From positions 558,001 to 622,000 of the forward strand of contig NC_133105.1 in the NCBI RefSeq assembly GCF_022965805.1: a stretch of 64,000 nt of DNA, read 5' to 3'. A model generated the notes under the pieces. That model worked only from the letters and a program-made list of their open reading frames with translations, was not told the DNA's origin and did not search any database. Positions 1-9,662 of the stretch are shown here, one piece after another (within the stretch, counting starts at the first letter, position 1; each line of letters begins with the position of its first letter). This DNA is from Primulina eburnea. Lineage: Eukaryota > Streptophyta > Magnoliopsida > Lamiales > Gesneriaceae. The position numbers were made by a program, and so were the translations under genes.

Positions 1-315
1 AAAGTGTTTTGCGTAAGACTCCATGTACGAAACAAACTGATGTTTAGTGGGGTACTTGGGGAAATTTTCAGGGAAACTAAGTAATGAGAGTTGGCAAAAT
101 TGCGTGGGGAGATGGAGTTTGTGGCAATCGTAGGTTCTTTTTTGCCATAAAGAAGCTATGCAATCGGTCCTTTCGAGAATTACAGAAGAAACGCCATTTT
201 CTTGAAGGCATGCTGCTACTGCTAGGCCCGAGGGCCCTGCGCCTACGATTATAGGACCGGTGGGAAACAAACTTTTCGTTTTACCATTTCCATCTTCTTT
301 TTTACAAGCACCCAT
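1..315 (-). CDS. YUC: YUCCA-type flavin-containing monooxygenase, N-terminal part
   Basis: Reading the minus strand from the ATG at 315 gives 105 open codons that run off the window edge. The family converts indole-3-pyruvate to indole-3-acetic acid (auxin), using FAD and NADPH, in the cytosol or at the ER. Seen: the FAD-binding glycine motif GAGPSGLA at residues 25-32, then [29 protein letters not shown], and [21 protein letters not shown] at the cut. All are characteristic of the YUCCA N-terminus. The short lysine-rich leader before GPIIVGAG fits the YUC1/2/4/6 or YUC3/5/7/8/9 style rather than the shortest YUC10/11 style, but the paralogue cannot be named from this fragment. No stop or frameshift is present. 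The promoter should lie in 316-1690. Confidence 0.9.
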   Translation of the reverse strand, partial: MGACKKEDGNGKTKSLFPTGPIIVGAGPSGLAVAACLQENGVSSVILERTDCIASLWQKRTYDCHKLHLPTQFCQLSLLSFPENFPKYPTKHQFVSYMESYAKHF

Positions 316-584
316 TTAGAAAAATGAGCCAAGAAACGGTGGAGAGTTCAAGAAATGAATCAGTAGAAAAGAAGAGCAGGATGCGCGATAGTGAACATAT
401 AGAAGAACATGGGTCAAATCAGTGTTTTTTCAATTTATATGCATGCTTTTTCGATGCATGTGTTGAAATAGAGCGGAGTTGAGGCGTGAAGGTGAAGGAA
501 ACCCTGTTTCTCTGTATCTCAAGGCATTTTCTTCTCCACTTTATGTCTGCAGATGTCCGAGTTACAGAAAAGTGGTAAGAACAC

Positions 585-606
585 ATATATATATATATAT
601 ATATAT
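585..606. repeat. (AT)11 microsatellite
   Basis: An uninterrupted AT dinucleotide run of 22 bases in the region upstream of the YUCCA gene. Confidence 0.9.
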
Positions 607-769
607 TCTGATCGAATACAACATTACCCATCTGGTTAGTATACGTGTGTGTTTTACTTATAACTACCCTTTGTGGAATTTTTAATAATTACATCATTGG
701 ACCAAGTAAGGTAATACCGATACGTGGCTCTATCTTGTCAAAGTTGATCAAGAAAACACTGACCATTTT

Positions 770-773
<4 letters not shown>

Positions 774-815
<42 letters not shown>
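774..815. repeat. (AAT)n microsatellite
   Basis: About 14 uninterrupted copies of a TAA/AAT trinucleotide. Likely polymorphic in length. Confidence 0.9.
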
Positions 816-1574
816 GTAATATGAATGTGTAATATTTTTATATTGTTATATGAAAAAAATTTGAAATTCACACGTGAGCTCGATCATACTTATTCATGAG
901 CACTTTAATTATACATGCACACCAACAATAAAACATTATTTAGTCAGCAAGGTTGATATTTTTTTCCCCACATATCGCTGATGATGTATATATATAATAA
1001 TGGGAAGGATTTGAAAGAAATAAATGATTTGTGTCGTTAATGATTTGATCCTGGTAAATCGAGTGAGTTGAATCGAGATAATGCAACAGATGATGATATA
1101 AGTATTGTGTGAAAGAAATGAGTAAGGGATATATTTATGAATTATGACTTCTACTGTGACATGCAGACAAAAAGATGAACTCGTGAATATGCGTCAGAAA
1201 AGTGTCCGGCGTAGCCACTTCGAAGCTTACGACGCAAGTGAAAAAGAAAGGTAAATTAGTAGATATACATCTCATTTACAGGTTCTGGAATTATTCCTGG
1301 CTGAAACTACTTGGGCCCATATTTTAGGTAACGTAGATTTTGTATAATTTGATTGGATTCTGGACGAATGAGTCTCATTTACATGGATCTAGCTTTTAAT
1401 TTTGTATGAATATATGATAATTGTTTCCTTGGTTAAAAGTTGTACTTAACGACAATTTCTAAATAACAAAATTTCAAAATCGTCCAGAAATTCCAAATTG
1501 ATCAATAGAAAATTAAAATAAGTTCAAATAGGAAATAATTTCTTCAGATAATAATGTTATTATTTTTTAGATAT

Positions 1575-1632
1575 TATGGAACTAGTTTCTTCAAGAAACA
1601 AATTAAAATATGGAACTAGTTTCTTCAAGAAA
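1575..1632. repeat. 24-bp direct repeat, two copies
   Basis: The 24-base sequence beginning TATGGAACTAGTTTCTTC occurs at 1575-1598 and again at 1609-1632, separated by 10 bases. A small local duplication just upstream of the tRNA gene. Confidence 0.85.
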
Positions 1633-1666
1633 ATAGATATTATTGGGCTGCGAGGTTACACTGTTT

Positions 1667-1673
1667 TATATAA
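1667..1673 (+). promoter_or_regulatory. TATA-like element of the tRNA gene
   Basis: TATATAA lies about 26-32 bases before the mature tRNA 5' end. Plant nuclear tRNA genes commonly have such an upstream TATA-like stretch in addition to the internal A and B boxes. Confidence 0.55.
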
Positions 1674-1698
1674 GCTATATACGGCTTTTACAGCATAG

Positions 1699-1770
1699 GC
1701 GTTTGTAGTCCAACGGTTAGGATAATTGCCTTCCAAGCAATAGACCCGGGTTCGACTCCCGGCAAACGCA
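1699..1770 (+). tRNA. tRNA-Gly (anticodon UCC)
   Basis: A 72-base cloverleaf can be drawn by eye. The acceptor stem GCGTTTG (1699-1705) pairs with CAAACGC (1763-1769), and the discriminator base is A1770. The anticodon stem ATTGC/GCAAT (1725-1729 with 1737-1741) holds the loop CTTCCAA, giving anticodon TCC at 1732-1734. The T arm holds GGTTCGACTCC, a good B box. It reads glycine GGA (and wobble) codons. There is no intron and no mismatch in the acceptor stem, so it looks functional. It stands alone between two protein genes. Confidence 0.96.
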
Positions 1771-1774
1771 TCCA

Positions 1775-1779
1775 TTTTT
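1775..1779 (+). terminator. RNA polymerase III terminator
   Basis: A run of five T residues begins five bases after the tRNA 3' end, the usual pol III stop signal. Confidence 0.8.
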
Positions 1780-2091
1780 GGCTTGAATTATGAAATTCTT
1801 AGGAATCATACATTACGATGGGGTAATTTACTTCAATTTTTATCGCAACATTTTTCAAGAAATACCTTCTTAACATAATTTAGAATCAACCAACTTGACT
1901 GTTACAAATTTGATGAACACCACATAACAGTTTTTCAGAAGCATTATCTCATCGCGCACACTTCACTTTTTTTCAACAATTTCATAAAAGTCGAGAATTC
2001 TTCACTATCAAAGATATAGCAGCACTTCCGTGATCCTCAATGAGCATACACTAAAATCATGAAAGCGCCAACCTACTGTTACATTAATATG

Positions 2092-2806
2092 GGTGGAATA
2101 TCGTCGAAATTAGGCATGTTCCTCAGCTGCAGCACCCTGCATTCTTCTTCGCTTTCTGTCAATGGATCGAACACATCTCTATCAGACGGTGCTGACCGCT
2201 GCTTTAACCGCCCTTGCTCTTTGTTGACGGGCTTCCTAATAGACTGCTATTCTTCAAGAGCTGAATCCATGTCCACGAGCCCTCATCAAAAATTGACATG
2301 TTGGTACTTCTTGCACCATCGGGACTTATCAGATGAGCTGCCTCTCCTATCAAAACCACGTTATCTCAGAAGTATTGTTCCAGCGGTTTGCTGTCATGTA
2401 TTGCATTCAAGAAAGGCTCCTTTGTTTGCCTCATTACTTTCACCAGTTCTGGAATCCAGACGTATTCTCTATCTTTTAAATCTGGACGAAAGATTGATTT
2501 TTTCTAAGTTGAGCTTGAGCAGTGTTTTTGCAGAAATTTCACCTACATTATCATTGAAGAGCGGTAACGAAGATAGCTGAATTAGTTCAGGTTGTTAGAT
2601 CCATGACTCGAGAAGTTTCTGAGACAACACAACTGATCGAGCACAAGTCCTGCACCGGTCGCACAGCCAGTTCGAGGTGAGCTTTTTTCCTCCAGCACCA
2701 CCACATCCCAACCAGCTGCAATCAGAGGGTGAGCGCATGAAAGTTCAGCTATGCTGCCGCCCACCACCATTGCCTTGGACTTAGTTCTTGCTTCCTTCAT
2801 CTCCAC
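2092..2806 (-). pseudogene. Decayed tandem copy of the FAD monooxygenase (exons 1 and 4 only)
   Basis: 2590-2806 on the minus strand reads like exon 1 of the intact neighbour, including the start and AMVVGGSIAELSCAHPLIAAGW. It departs from the parent at the FAD glycine motif (GGSIAG has become GGSIAE) and then reaches a stop near 2582. Directly next to it, 2092-2480 matches the neighbour's last exon at DNA level, with stops and indels. The two middle exons and all introns between them are missing. The copy lies downstream of the parent in the same orientation, so it began as a tandem duplicate and later lost its middle. An opposite-strand open frame of 173 codons at 2059-2580 is a by-product of this decayed exon, not a gene. 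Confidence 0.8.
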
Positions 2807-3247
2807 TTGGTTGAGATCTCAGGGGAATATCGAAAAGTCTAAGAGGACAATAAAATGAAGAAATAATAATGATTGGAGTATCTATCTGCATAACTCTGCA
2901 AATCTTAAAAATTAAACTCATGGTTTAATATGATTAGTTTGGTGTATACTATGCTTAAACTCCGAAAGGTACCAATAATATTATATCAATTAATATATCT
3001 GTTTTACCTGTCGTTTGGTTGTAGAAACATGGACTACTTTTCCTATCTTCTTGTGCAGTGAGGCCGACATTCAGATTCTCAATAAAAGTGAAATAAAAAC
3101 AATAATTTGTCATTCCATACAGATACTACTTCAGTTTATAACTATATCTCCAACATATAGATTTTGCTTAGAATTTCCATCATCCCCTTCTGTATACATT
3201 TCAAATTGCCAAAGCGAGCCTAATCTGGTAATCAAACAGATAAAAAA

Positions 3248-5241
3248 TTACAGCAATACAGAAGGGATGTCAAAAAAGAAAGGCATGGTCCTTTGCTGCA
3301 ACTCTTCGCAATCTTCTTCACTAGCTGTAATCGGATCAAAGGGCTGGTGATGAGGAAGGACTAAACCTTGTTTGATGCATCCCAATCTTCGAGAAAATAG
3401 AACCTGCTTTGAGGTGACTGGTAGACGAATAGACTGATACTCTTGGAGAGCTATGCTTGTATTCTCAACCCTCTGTTTTTCGAGACATTTCCCCAAGACA
3501 GCAGCATCCAGTATAGACATGTTTGTACTTCTCAGACCGTGAGGAGTAGTTGGGTGAGCTGCGTCTCCGACCAAAACCACATTATCCCAGACAATTTGTT
3601 CTAGAGGCTCGCTGTCATATATGACATTCATGAATGGCTGGTTTGTTTCTCGTATTAGTTTCACAAGTTCCGGTAGCCAAATCTTCTCTGCTGATTCATG
3701 CATCTGTTCAATCATTTCGCTGCTAACTTTCATGGTAACTGAGTTTCCCTAACAAATATTACATTGAATTTTAGTAACATTTTCAAAGTTATAATGATGC
3801 GAAATAGGCCCATCAAAACCGACAGCATTTTGGTCATGTCTTATACCTTAAGTACCGGCTCTGGTTGATTAACATAGCAAATCCAATTGATCCTTTTGTT
3901 CAACAGCTCATATAACGCAATATGAGTTCCTGATCCAATGTTAAAATATAAACATCTCCCAAGGTCGGGAAAGGCTTTTTTCAGACCCAAAATGGTTTCT
4001 GATTTTTCATTATCCGAGAAATCTAGGACCCCTCTCCATGCACAATAACCTGAATATCTAGTAAACTGAATAGATTAATCCATGAAGCTAAATGCCAGTT
4101 CTCAACATTGAAAGTTACCATGAGAATATCATCTGCTGTTCAAACCCACAAACCTCAATTTATGGTCAGGAAAGAAGGTCTGACATATCGAAGAGAGACA
4201 CCCGTCTGCTGCAATAAGTAAATCAGCAACAATGTCGATTATCTCACCCCTTTGAAGAACTTTACTCTTAGCTTTCACACAAGTCTTGTCATCAGAAACA
4301 CTAAATGAGAGGAACATATGCCCCCACCAAACAACACCCAATGGCAACGCCTTGTATAAAAGGCTATGGAGGTCAGCCCAGTATGCTGCTCTATAATTGA
4401 AGTTCTCATCTCTGGCCAGCACCCAGCTCGTTTTCTGGCCCCCATCTATTGCTTGGTTCTATAATTCCGGAAAAAAAAGCTAGTAAGCCTATTAACATAG
4501 AAATTTGGAAAAACTAAGCCAAAAGCCGGTCATGCAGCCGTGTTAATCTCAGATACGGTAAAAAAATGCTATTAAATTACATCAGATATAATGGCCCTCA
4601 CTCCAGAATAAGGATCCTCACTGATATGAATTCATGTGGAGATCTGCTTTATAGTGACTGGCAATCCTATCTAACCTCCCTCATCGATATTCAGAAAAAG
4701 GATTTGTCTTTTAAAAAATAAAATAAAAAGGATTAATCTTTTTTAGAAACAAGAACAAGTGGCGATAATCAGGACAAATGAGATATCAATGAACCTTGCA
4801 ATAATACGGGTACAAATCAAGATGACACAAATCAATCAATCAACCTGAGAACAATGTTACAAGAACGCCAAGGAAACACATTTCAATCTCCAAGACTGAT
4901 TTTTCGTTTTGAGTGGATTCTTGCAATAAAAGCATCGCTAGAATTTCCCAGTTAATGTTTTAAGCAAACTCTTGAAATTACGGTTCACTTACTTGATCAA
5001 TGGTGAGGGGTAAGGTGTTGAGTTGGAGCATGTGGGGTTGTTTGATCCACGAGTCGATGAGTTTTTGAGACAAAGGGTCAAGTCCTAATCCAGCACCGGT
5101 GGCGCAACTCGTCGGAGGAGAGCGTGTTTTCTCCAGCACCACCACATCCCAACCGGCGGCGATCAGTGCGTGAGCACAGGAAATTCCCGCTATACTGCCG
5201 CCCACCACCACCGCCTTGGCCTTCCTCTTTGATTCCTTCAT
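3248..5241 (-). CDS. FAD-dependent monooxygenase (UbiH / PHBH-like fold), four exons
   Basis: Model: exons 4993-5241, 4154-4458, 3847-4057 and 3248-3748, with GT-AG borders and consistent phases, giving 421 residues. The N-terminus carries the dinucleotide-binding motif VVVGGSIAGISCAHAL followed by the acidic end of the second strand (DVVVLEK). DLLIAADGCLSS in exon 2 fits the DG motif, and GDAAHPTTPHG in exon 4 is the GD motif that contacts the FAD ribose and phosphate. Exon 3 carries YSGYCAWRG, typical of plant members. The family hydroxylates aromatic or similar substrates with NAD(P)H and O2, but the substrate of this plant subgroup is not evident. No signal peptide is seen. The first intron is longest (4459-4992). 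The start at 5241 is the first ATG and sits just before the FAD motif. The gene appears intact, unlike its downstream copy. Confidence 0.88.
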
Positions 5242-5643
5242 CTTTGAACTTGAATTTCTTGGACGTGGAAGCTAGTGGGCAAGACAACAAAGCAAGGAGA
5301 ACGCTTTGAAGAGTGCTCGAGAATTATCAATTATGGATTAGAATCGAATCACCCCTCCTTCCAGTTCACAACCAGTTCAATGGTTTAAAAGCTAGATTAT
5401 TCACTGTTCCAATATATCGAAAATCTTGCGAATTTAACCTCTCACGTGAAGTTTTGCCTACATTTAGTTGGGTGATTGCAAAAATTGAGTTTGAGTTTTA
5501 ATATCAAGATCATGGATTTACATTTAATCGTAATTTTCCATTATAATCAACCAAAATTATGGTTATGTTTCGATCCTTCACTTTATCCATAAATTAATAA
5601 AAAAAATATAAGCAAACAAAATTGAATAACGAATAAATATTTG

Positions 5644-5674
<31 letters not shown>

Positions 5675-6135
5675 AATATGTGTGGTGTATGTTTTATATA
5701 GTCACATAGAATAATATTAGTATCGAAAAGGGTTTTCGGTGAATAAACAAACAATAATACTTTGATGAGTTATGTGACTATATTTATATTCTCTGAAAAT
5801 TAAGGGATGTTGTTTTATATAGTAAATTTAAGGGCTAAACTGTCATTATAATCAAGTCTCAGGGTTAAACTGTCATTTCACACGAGCATATGGAAGAATA
5901 AGCAATAATAACGTCGCCGAGTTTACCTTCCACCCCGCAGCCTCGGTTTTCATAGTTTTCAGCCGCCCTCTGCTCCATTCCTCAAGCCTTCCTCAGCTCC
6001 TTATTTCCCTGCAATGTACTTTTTCTCTCTGATCTCTACGATATTTGACTACATACGCTCTGAAGATTAAGCTCTCTTGTTTTCACTTCGTTATGCAGAT
6101 AACTTATCCGAGACGAGGGAGATTACCAAGTGATA
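5242..6135. promoter_or_regulatory. Divergent intergenic region between the monooxygenase and NAA50
   Basis: The two flanking genes point away from each other, so both promoters lie here. The DNA is AT-rich, with an AT microsatellite at about 5645-5671. From about 5900 it becomes CT-rich, consistent with the 5' leader of NAA50. No individual promoter element was placed with confidence. Confidence 0.55.
5645..5671. repeat. (AT)n microsatellite
   Basis: About 13 copies of an AT dinucleotide in the divergent spacer. Confidence 0.85.
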
Positions 6136-7873
6136 ATGGGGGTAGGAGGGAGAGAAGTTTCGATTTCATTGGACGGTGTCAGGGACAAGAATCTGATGCA
6201 ATTGAAGAAGCTCAACACTGCTCTTTTCCCCGTTCGATACAACGATAAGTATTATGCCGATGCCCTCACCTCCGGTGAATTTACCAAATTAGGTTTGTGA
6301 TTGCTTATGGGTTTCTTTTTTGTGATGGGATTAGTTTAATTTCCAATTGAGCTAACTGGGTTTTCAATTGCTGTGTCATATCTTCCCGTGCCACCTTTAC
6401 TTAGATTGTTAATTGGTAACTAGGAACATATCAAGCATACCAAGACTGTAAGTTTCCGTACGTGATTAAAAGAAATGCTAATTTGTGCAAAAGAGGTCAT
6501 TGTAGGGGTAGAAATGAATGTATCGGAAACTCAGGGTGCAAGGTTAAAGTAATCTGAGCAAATAGAACCGTTGATTAGAAGTACTCCAACTTTGTCCAAG
6601 TATGGTATCTGATAAAAGGATTATTGGAAAATTTTGTTACTGGAAATGCGTATTTCGTGGCAACTCTACAAATCAATGCTTAAACTTGAAAATACTGGCA
6701 AATGTGTTGCTTAAAAATTGAAGTCATACTTGAACAGGCATGATAATCAGTCTGTGAGAGATTTTTCTTGTGATTCTGACTGGGAAGTTTCTTTTTTTCA
6801 GCCTATTACAGTGACATATGTGTGGGGTCTATTGCATGCCGTCTTGAGAAGAAAGACAGTGGTGCTATTCGTGTATACATAATGACATTGGGTGTATTGG
6901 CTCCGTACCGTGGATTGGGTGTTGGTGAGTATTTTAATCCTCTTCCATTTTATTTTACTTCTAAAAAGTTTGTATTAACGTCTTGTCTGGACTGAACTGA
7001 TGAAAAGATGCATACAGACAGTGCTGATGTTTAGTCAAAATGGATTTGTGTACACTTTGTTTTAACATATGGGCGCGAAAGCGGAGCTGAGAATTTGATG
7101 TTAACCTTGATCACTCCATTTCATAATTTATCTTCATCAAATAGCGTAATTGGTTGTTACTACAAAATCTATAGAAGTGGCAGAATTTTAGGATATCTTA
7201 AATCACAAGACAAAGCTATATTTTTTTAGTGTTATCAAGTAAAGTCCTTTCTCCTAATATGCAATAATGTTATTTTGGAATCAGGTGTGAAGTTATTGAG
7301 TTTCTGGTGTATTCTTTGATATGATTTCATTGCGATTTTAGTTTTCAGAGAGATATTTTGTCAAATTTATATTAATATATCTTCACCTATATAAACAAAC
7401 AGGTGATGATTGCAATCTTAATTAAGTAAGATTAATAAAAGTTTTAGACCCTGGTTACTGTAGAATGGACGTAGGTCTACAGGTCAAATGGAGTAAATTT
7501 TGTGTTAAGTTATGCTGTTTCTTTCTTAATTCTTCTATTTCCACTGTTTGTAATCCAATTCTGAATAGTGCCTACTTCTTTTGTAGCATCTGAAGTATCA
7601 TTTTCGGGGCAAAAAAGCTTTTTATGTCCTGACTTCATTCATTGATGTGGCTTAGGTTCGAAGTTGTTGAATCATGTGCTCGATCTTTGCGTGAAGCAGA
7701 ACATTGGTGAGGTTTATTTGCACGTGCAAACGAATAATGAGGATGCGATGAAGTTCTACAAGAAATTTGGTTTTGAAATCACAGAAACAATCCACAACTA
7801 CTATACAAACATCACTCCTCCAGACTGCTATGTGGTTTCCAAGTTCATCAGCGAATCTCAAACAAAGAACTAA
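6136..7873 (+). CDS. NAA50: N-alpha-acetyltransferase 50 (NAA50 / San), three exons
   Basis: Exons 6136-6292, 6802-6924 and 7656-7873 join in phase to 165 residues, the usual length of the family. NAA50 is the catalytic GNAT subunit that acetylates N-terminal methionines (NatE activity), working with the NatA complex at the ribosome. Seen: LKKLNTALFPVRYNDKYY near residues 23-40, VYIMTLGVLAPYRGLGVGS carrying the acetyl-CoA-binding R-x-x-G-x-G signature, then KLLNHVLDLC and MKFYKKFGFEI near the C-terminus. The peptide-binding YN and the downstream NYY are also present. The first donor is a GTTTGT, weaker than the others. The start at 6136 matches the family start; an upstream frame at 6045 is out of frame. 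Intact. Confidence 0.94.
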
Positions 7874-8837
7874 CTACTTGGATCCAGTTTCTTGATGATT
7901 ATCATGCTAAATTGATGGACAATTGAAACTTTATTCAATTTTGGATTCTGAAAATTGTTTGACTTTCATCATTACACATTTGGTTATGGTAGAAATGAGT
8001 CGAAAGAATTGAAATGGCCTGCTATTGCGGAGTGTGCAAGTCCAATTAACTTGCTCCAGTTTTCCAGTAGAAGACAGCAGTTGCAGTTCAAAAATAGATA
8101 ATTTATACTTGATTACATTTTTAGATGTTTTTATTTATTGTTCTCTGTACATCTTTTATGACACTGGCCGACTCAAAGGGTATGTTGGAACTCCGTGTCG
8201 TGTGCTTGTGCAGTGAAACACGACACTAAGCTATGAGTTGACAACATGCATGCCCCTATACAACCAATGACTTGAGCATCATTGGATTATACTTTTTTTT
8301 TTTAATTCCAGGTTGATTTTTGACAACATAATTATTATGTTGAGCTTAGCAATAACTTAACTACCAACGATTTCTGCTGGTTGGTTCATCTGAAATACCA
8401 AAGTTCGTAAGATATTGAGCACAATCAGTGGGATGAAAGGTTTGTGTGTTGTTGAACTAATTATGTTTGCGCTTTGACTTTAATCTGATAAATAAATTCC
8501 GATTTTTGCAAGATAGGGAACTTATGTTTCTCACTCTCATCACTGAAATCCTTTTGAACAGCACAGTGAAAATATACGTATTTAAAGACGGCAAAAACTT
8601 GTATGAGACGGTTCACGGGCATCATTCCAGCCAGAATCGACTAAGCATTTCCCGTGTAGCCATCCAAAAATAAGGTAAAATAAAAGAAGTGTCCATGTGA
8701 AACCTCGCTTCACTCTTTGTCCATTACCCACACAATAGAATAAAAAGATGAGAATGGGCTAATGCCAATCTAACTGCTGGGCTAAGTTGGGCAAATTTTA
8801 GAAACATTAGGCACTCTTTTGGGTCATAAATGATATT
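7874..8837. other. Intergenic DNA after NAA50
   Basis: Contains the NAA50 3' untranslated region and unremarkable AT-rich sequence. A short piece near 8597-8620 (TTGTATGAGACGGTTCACGG) resembles the edge of the GAGACGGTCTC repeat family seen at 25.2 and 26.7 kb. Nothing else is recognised. Confidence 0.5.
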
Positions 8838-9057
8838 CATGATCAGTTTGGTAACACCTCAAGTAGTTCTCTGTCGTATGAATTGGCATACGCGGAAGCT
8901 AAAGGGAGGATTAAGAGAGGCGACAGGACCTGGCAGATAGCCTTCGGATCTGGCTTCAAATGCAACAGTGCTGTGACATCCAGCGAAGGAGAAGAATCCA
9001 TGGTTCGATGAAATTCATGAATTTCTTGTCGAGGTTCCCAAGGTTTCGGCTGTGTAA
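8838..9057 (+). pseudogene. 3-ketoacyl-CoA synthase C-terminal fragment
   Basis: Reading from about 8838 gives [20 protein letters not shown], then [19 protein letters not shown]. These are the conserved C-terminal motifs of plant 3-ketoacyl-CoA synthases, the condensing enzymes of very-long-chain fatty acid elongation. The catalytic Asn lies in the GNTSSSS motif. After NSAV the frame breaks. In another frame the family tail resumes as [20 protein letters not shown] and ends with a stop at 9055-9057. Bases coding for the usual W-x-x-L-R segment are missing at the break. No upstream part of the enzyme (catalytic Cys or His) is visible before 8838, so this is a truncated relic of roughly the last 75 codons. 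Confidence 0.8.
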
Positions 9058-9662
9058 TCGGTAATGTAATAAGCTCTTCATAGGAGAACTGTTTTGAATT
9101 GCATCTAGAGTTTATGTTCGTTTTCTATACGTTTCTGGTCCAGCTGCTAGTTGACTGTGAGGCTGCATATGCTAAGTCGAATGAGGAACTTACCATTTAT
9201 AGTTGCTAGGGAATCATGGCAAATCTAATTGGAGTATGTAGATGAAAATATCTCAGTAAGTTGTAAGTTTTCCAAATTGTTGGGGACTCTCCACGATTTG
9301 ATTTTATTCTGAATGTATTTCGATTTGAATTATTTGATGAACAAACCGAATTAATTTGGATAGAAGGTTTGCTAATAACCCTGCAATCCAACAAACAAAA
9401 AGTAATCAAATGAAAAGCAATATTACACATGAAATTGATAACTCAAAGTGTCACCAAAATCACACATTACAGAAAACAAACGCTACCCACAATGTCCAAA
9501 GTATTTCCCTAAAGTTCTAAACTCGACAGAGAAACACAAGCCATAAACTCCAACTTCATAACATGAGAGCATAAACTAACATATAAACATGTCGAAGTCC
9601 TATGCTCAAATCTTGAATTGCACCTGGTACTGTTAATCCTTTATACTCAAGAATATTGAATT
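9058..9662. other. Intergenic DNA and H2A.Z 3' region
   Basis: Lies between the KCS relic and the H2A.Z stop. The part near 9663 should be the H2A.Z 3' untranslated region (minus strand). No coding signal is recognised. Confidence 0.5.

Larger units (their letters stand above)
316..1666. other. Intergenic DNA upstream of the YUCCA gene
   Basis: AT-rich sequence between the YUCCA start and the tRNA gene. It holds two microsatellites and a short direct repeat (listed separately). No reading frame in it resembles a known protein. It should contain the YUCCA 5' leader and promoter, but I see no convincing single TATA box to place the start. Confidence 0.6.

Noticed and set aside
2059..2580. 173-codon open frame on the plus strand
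   Set aside because: It is antisense to the decayed exon 4 of the monooxygenase copy, and the sense match explains the sequence.
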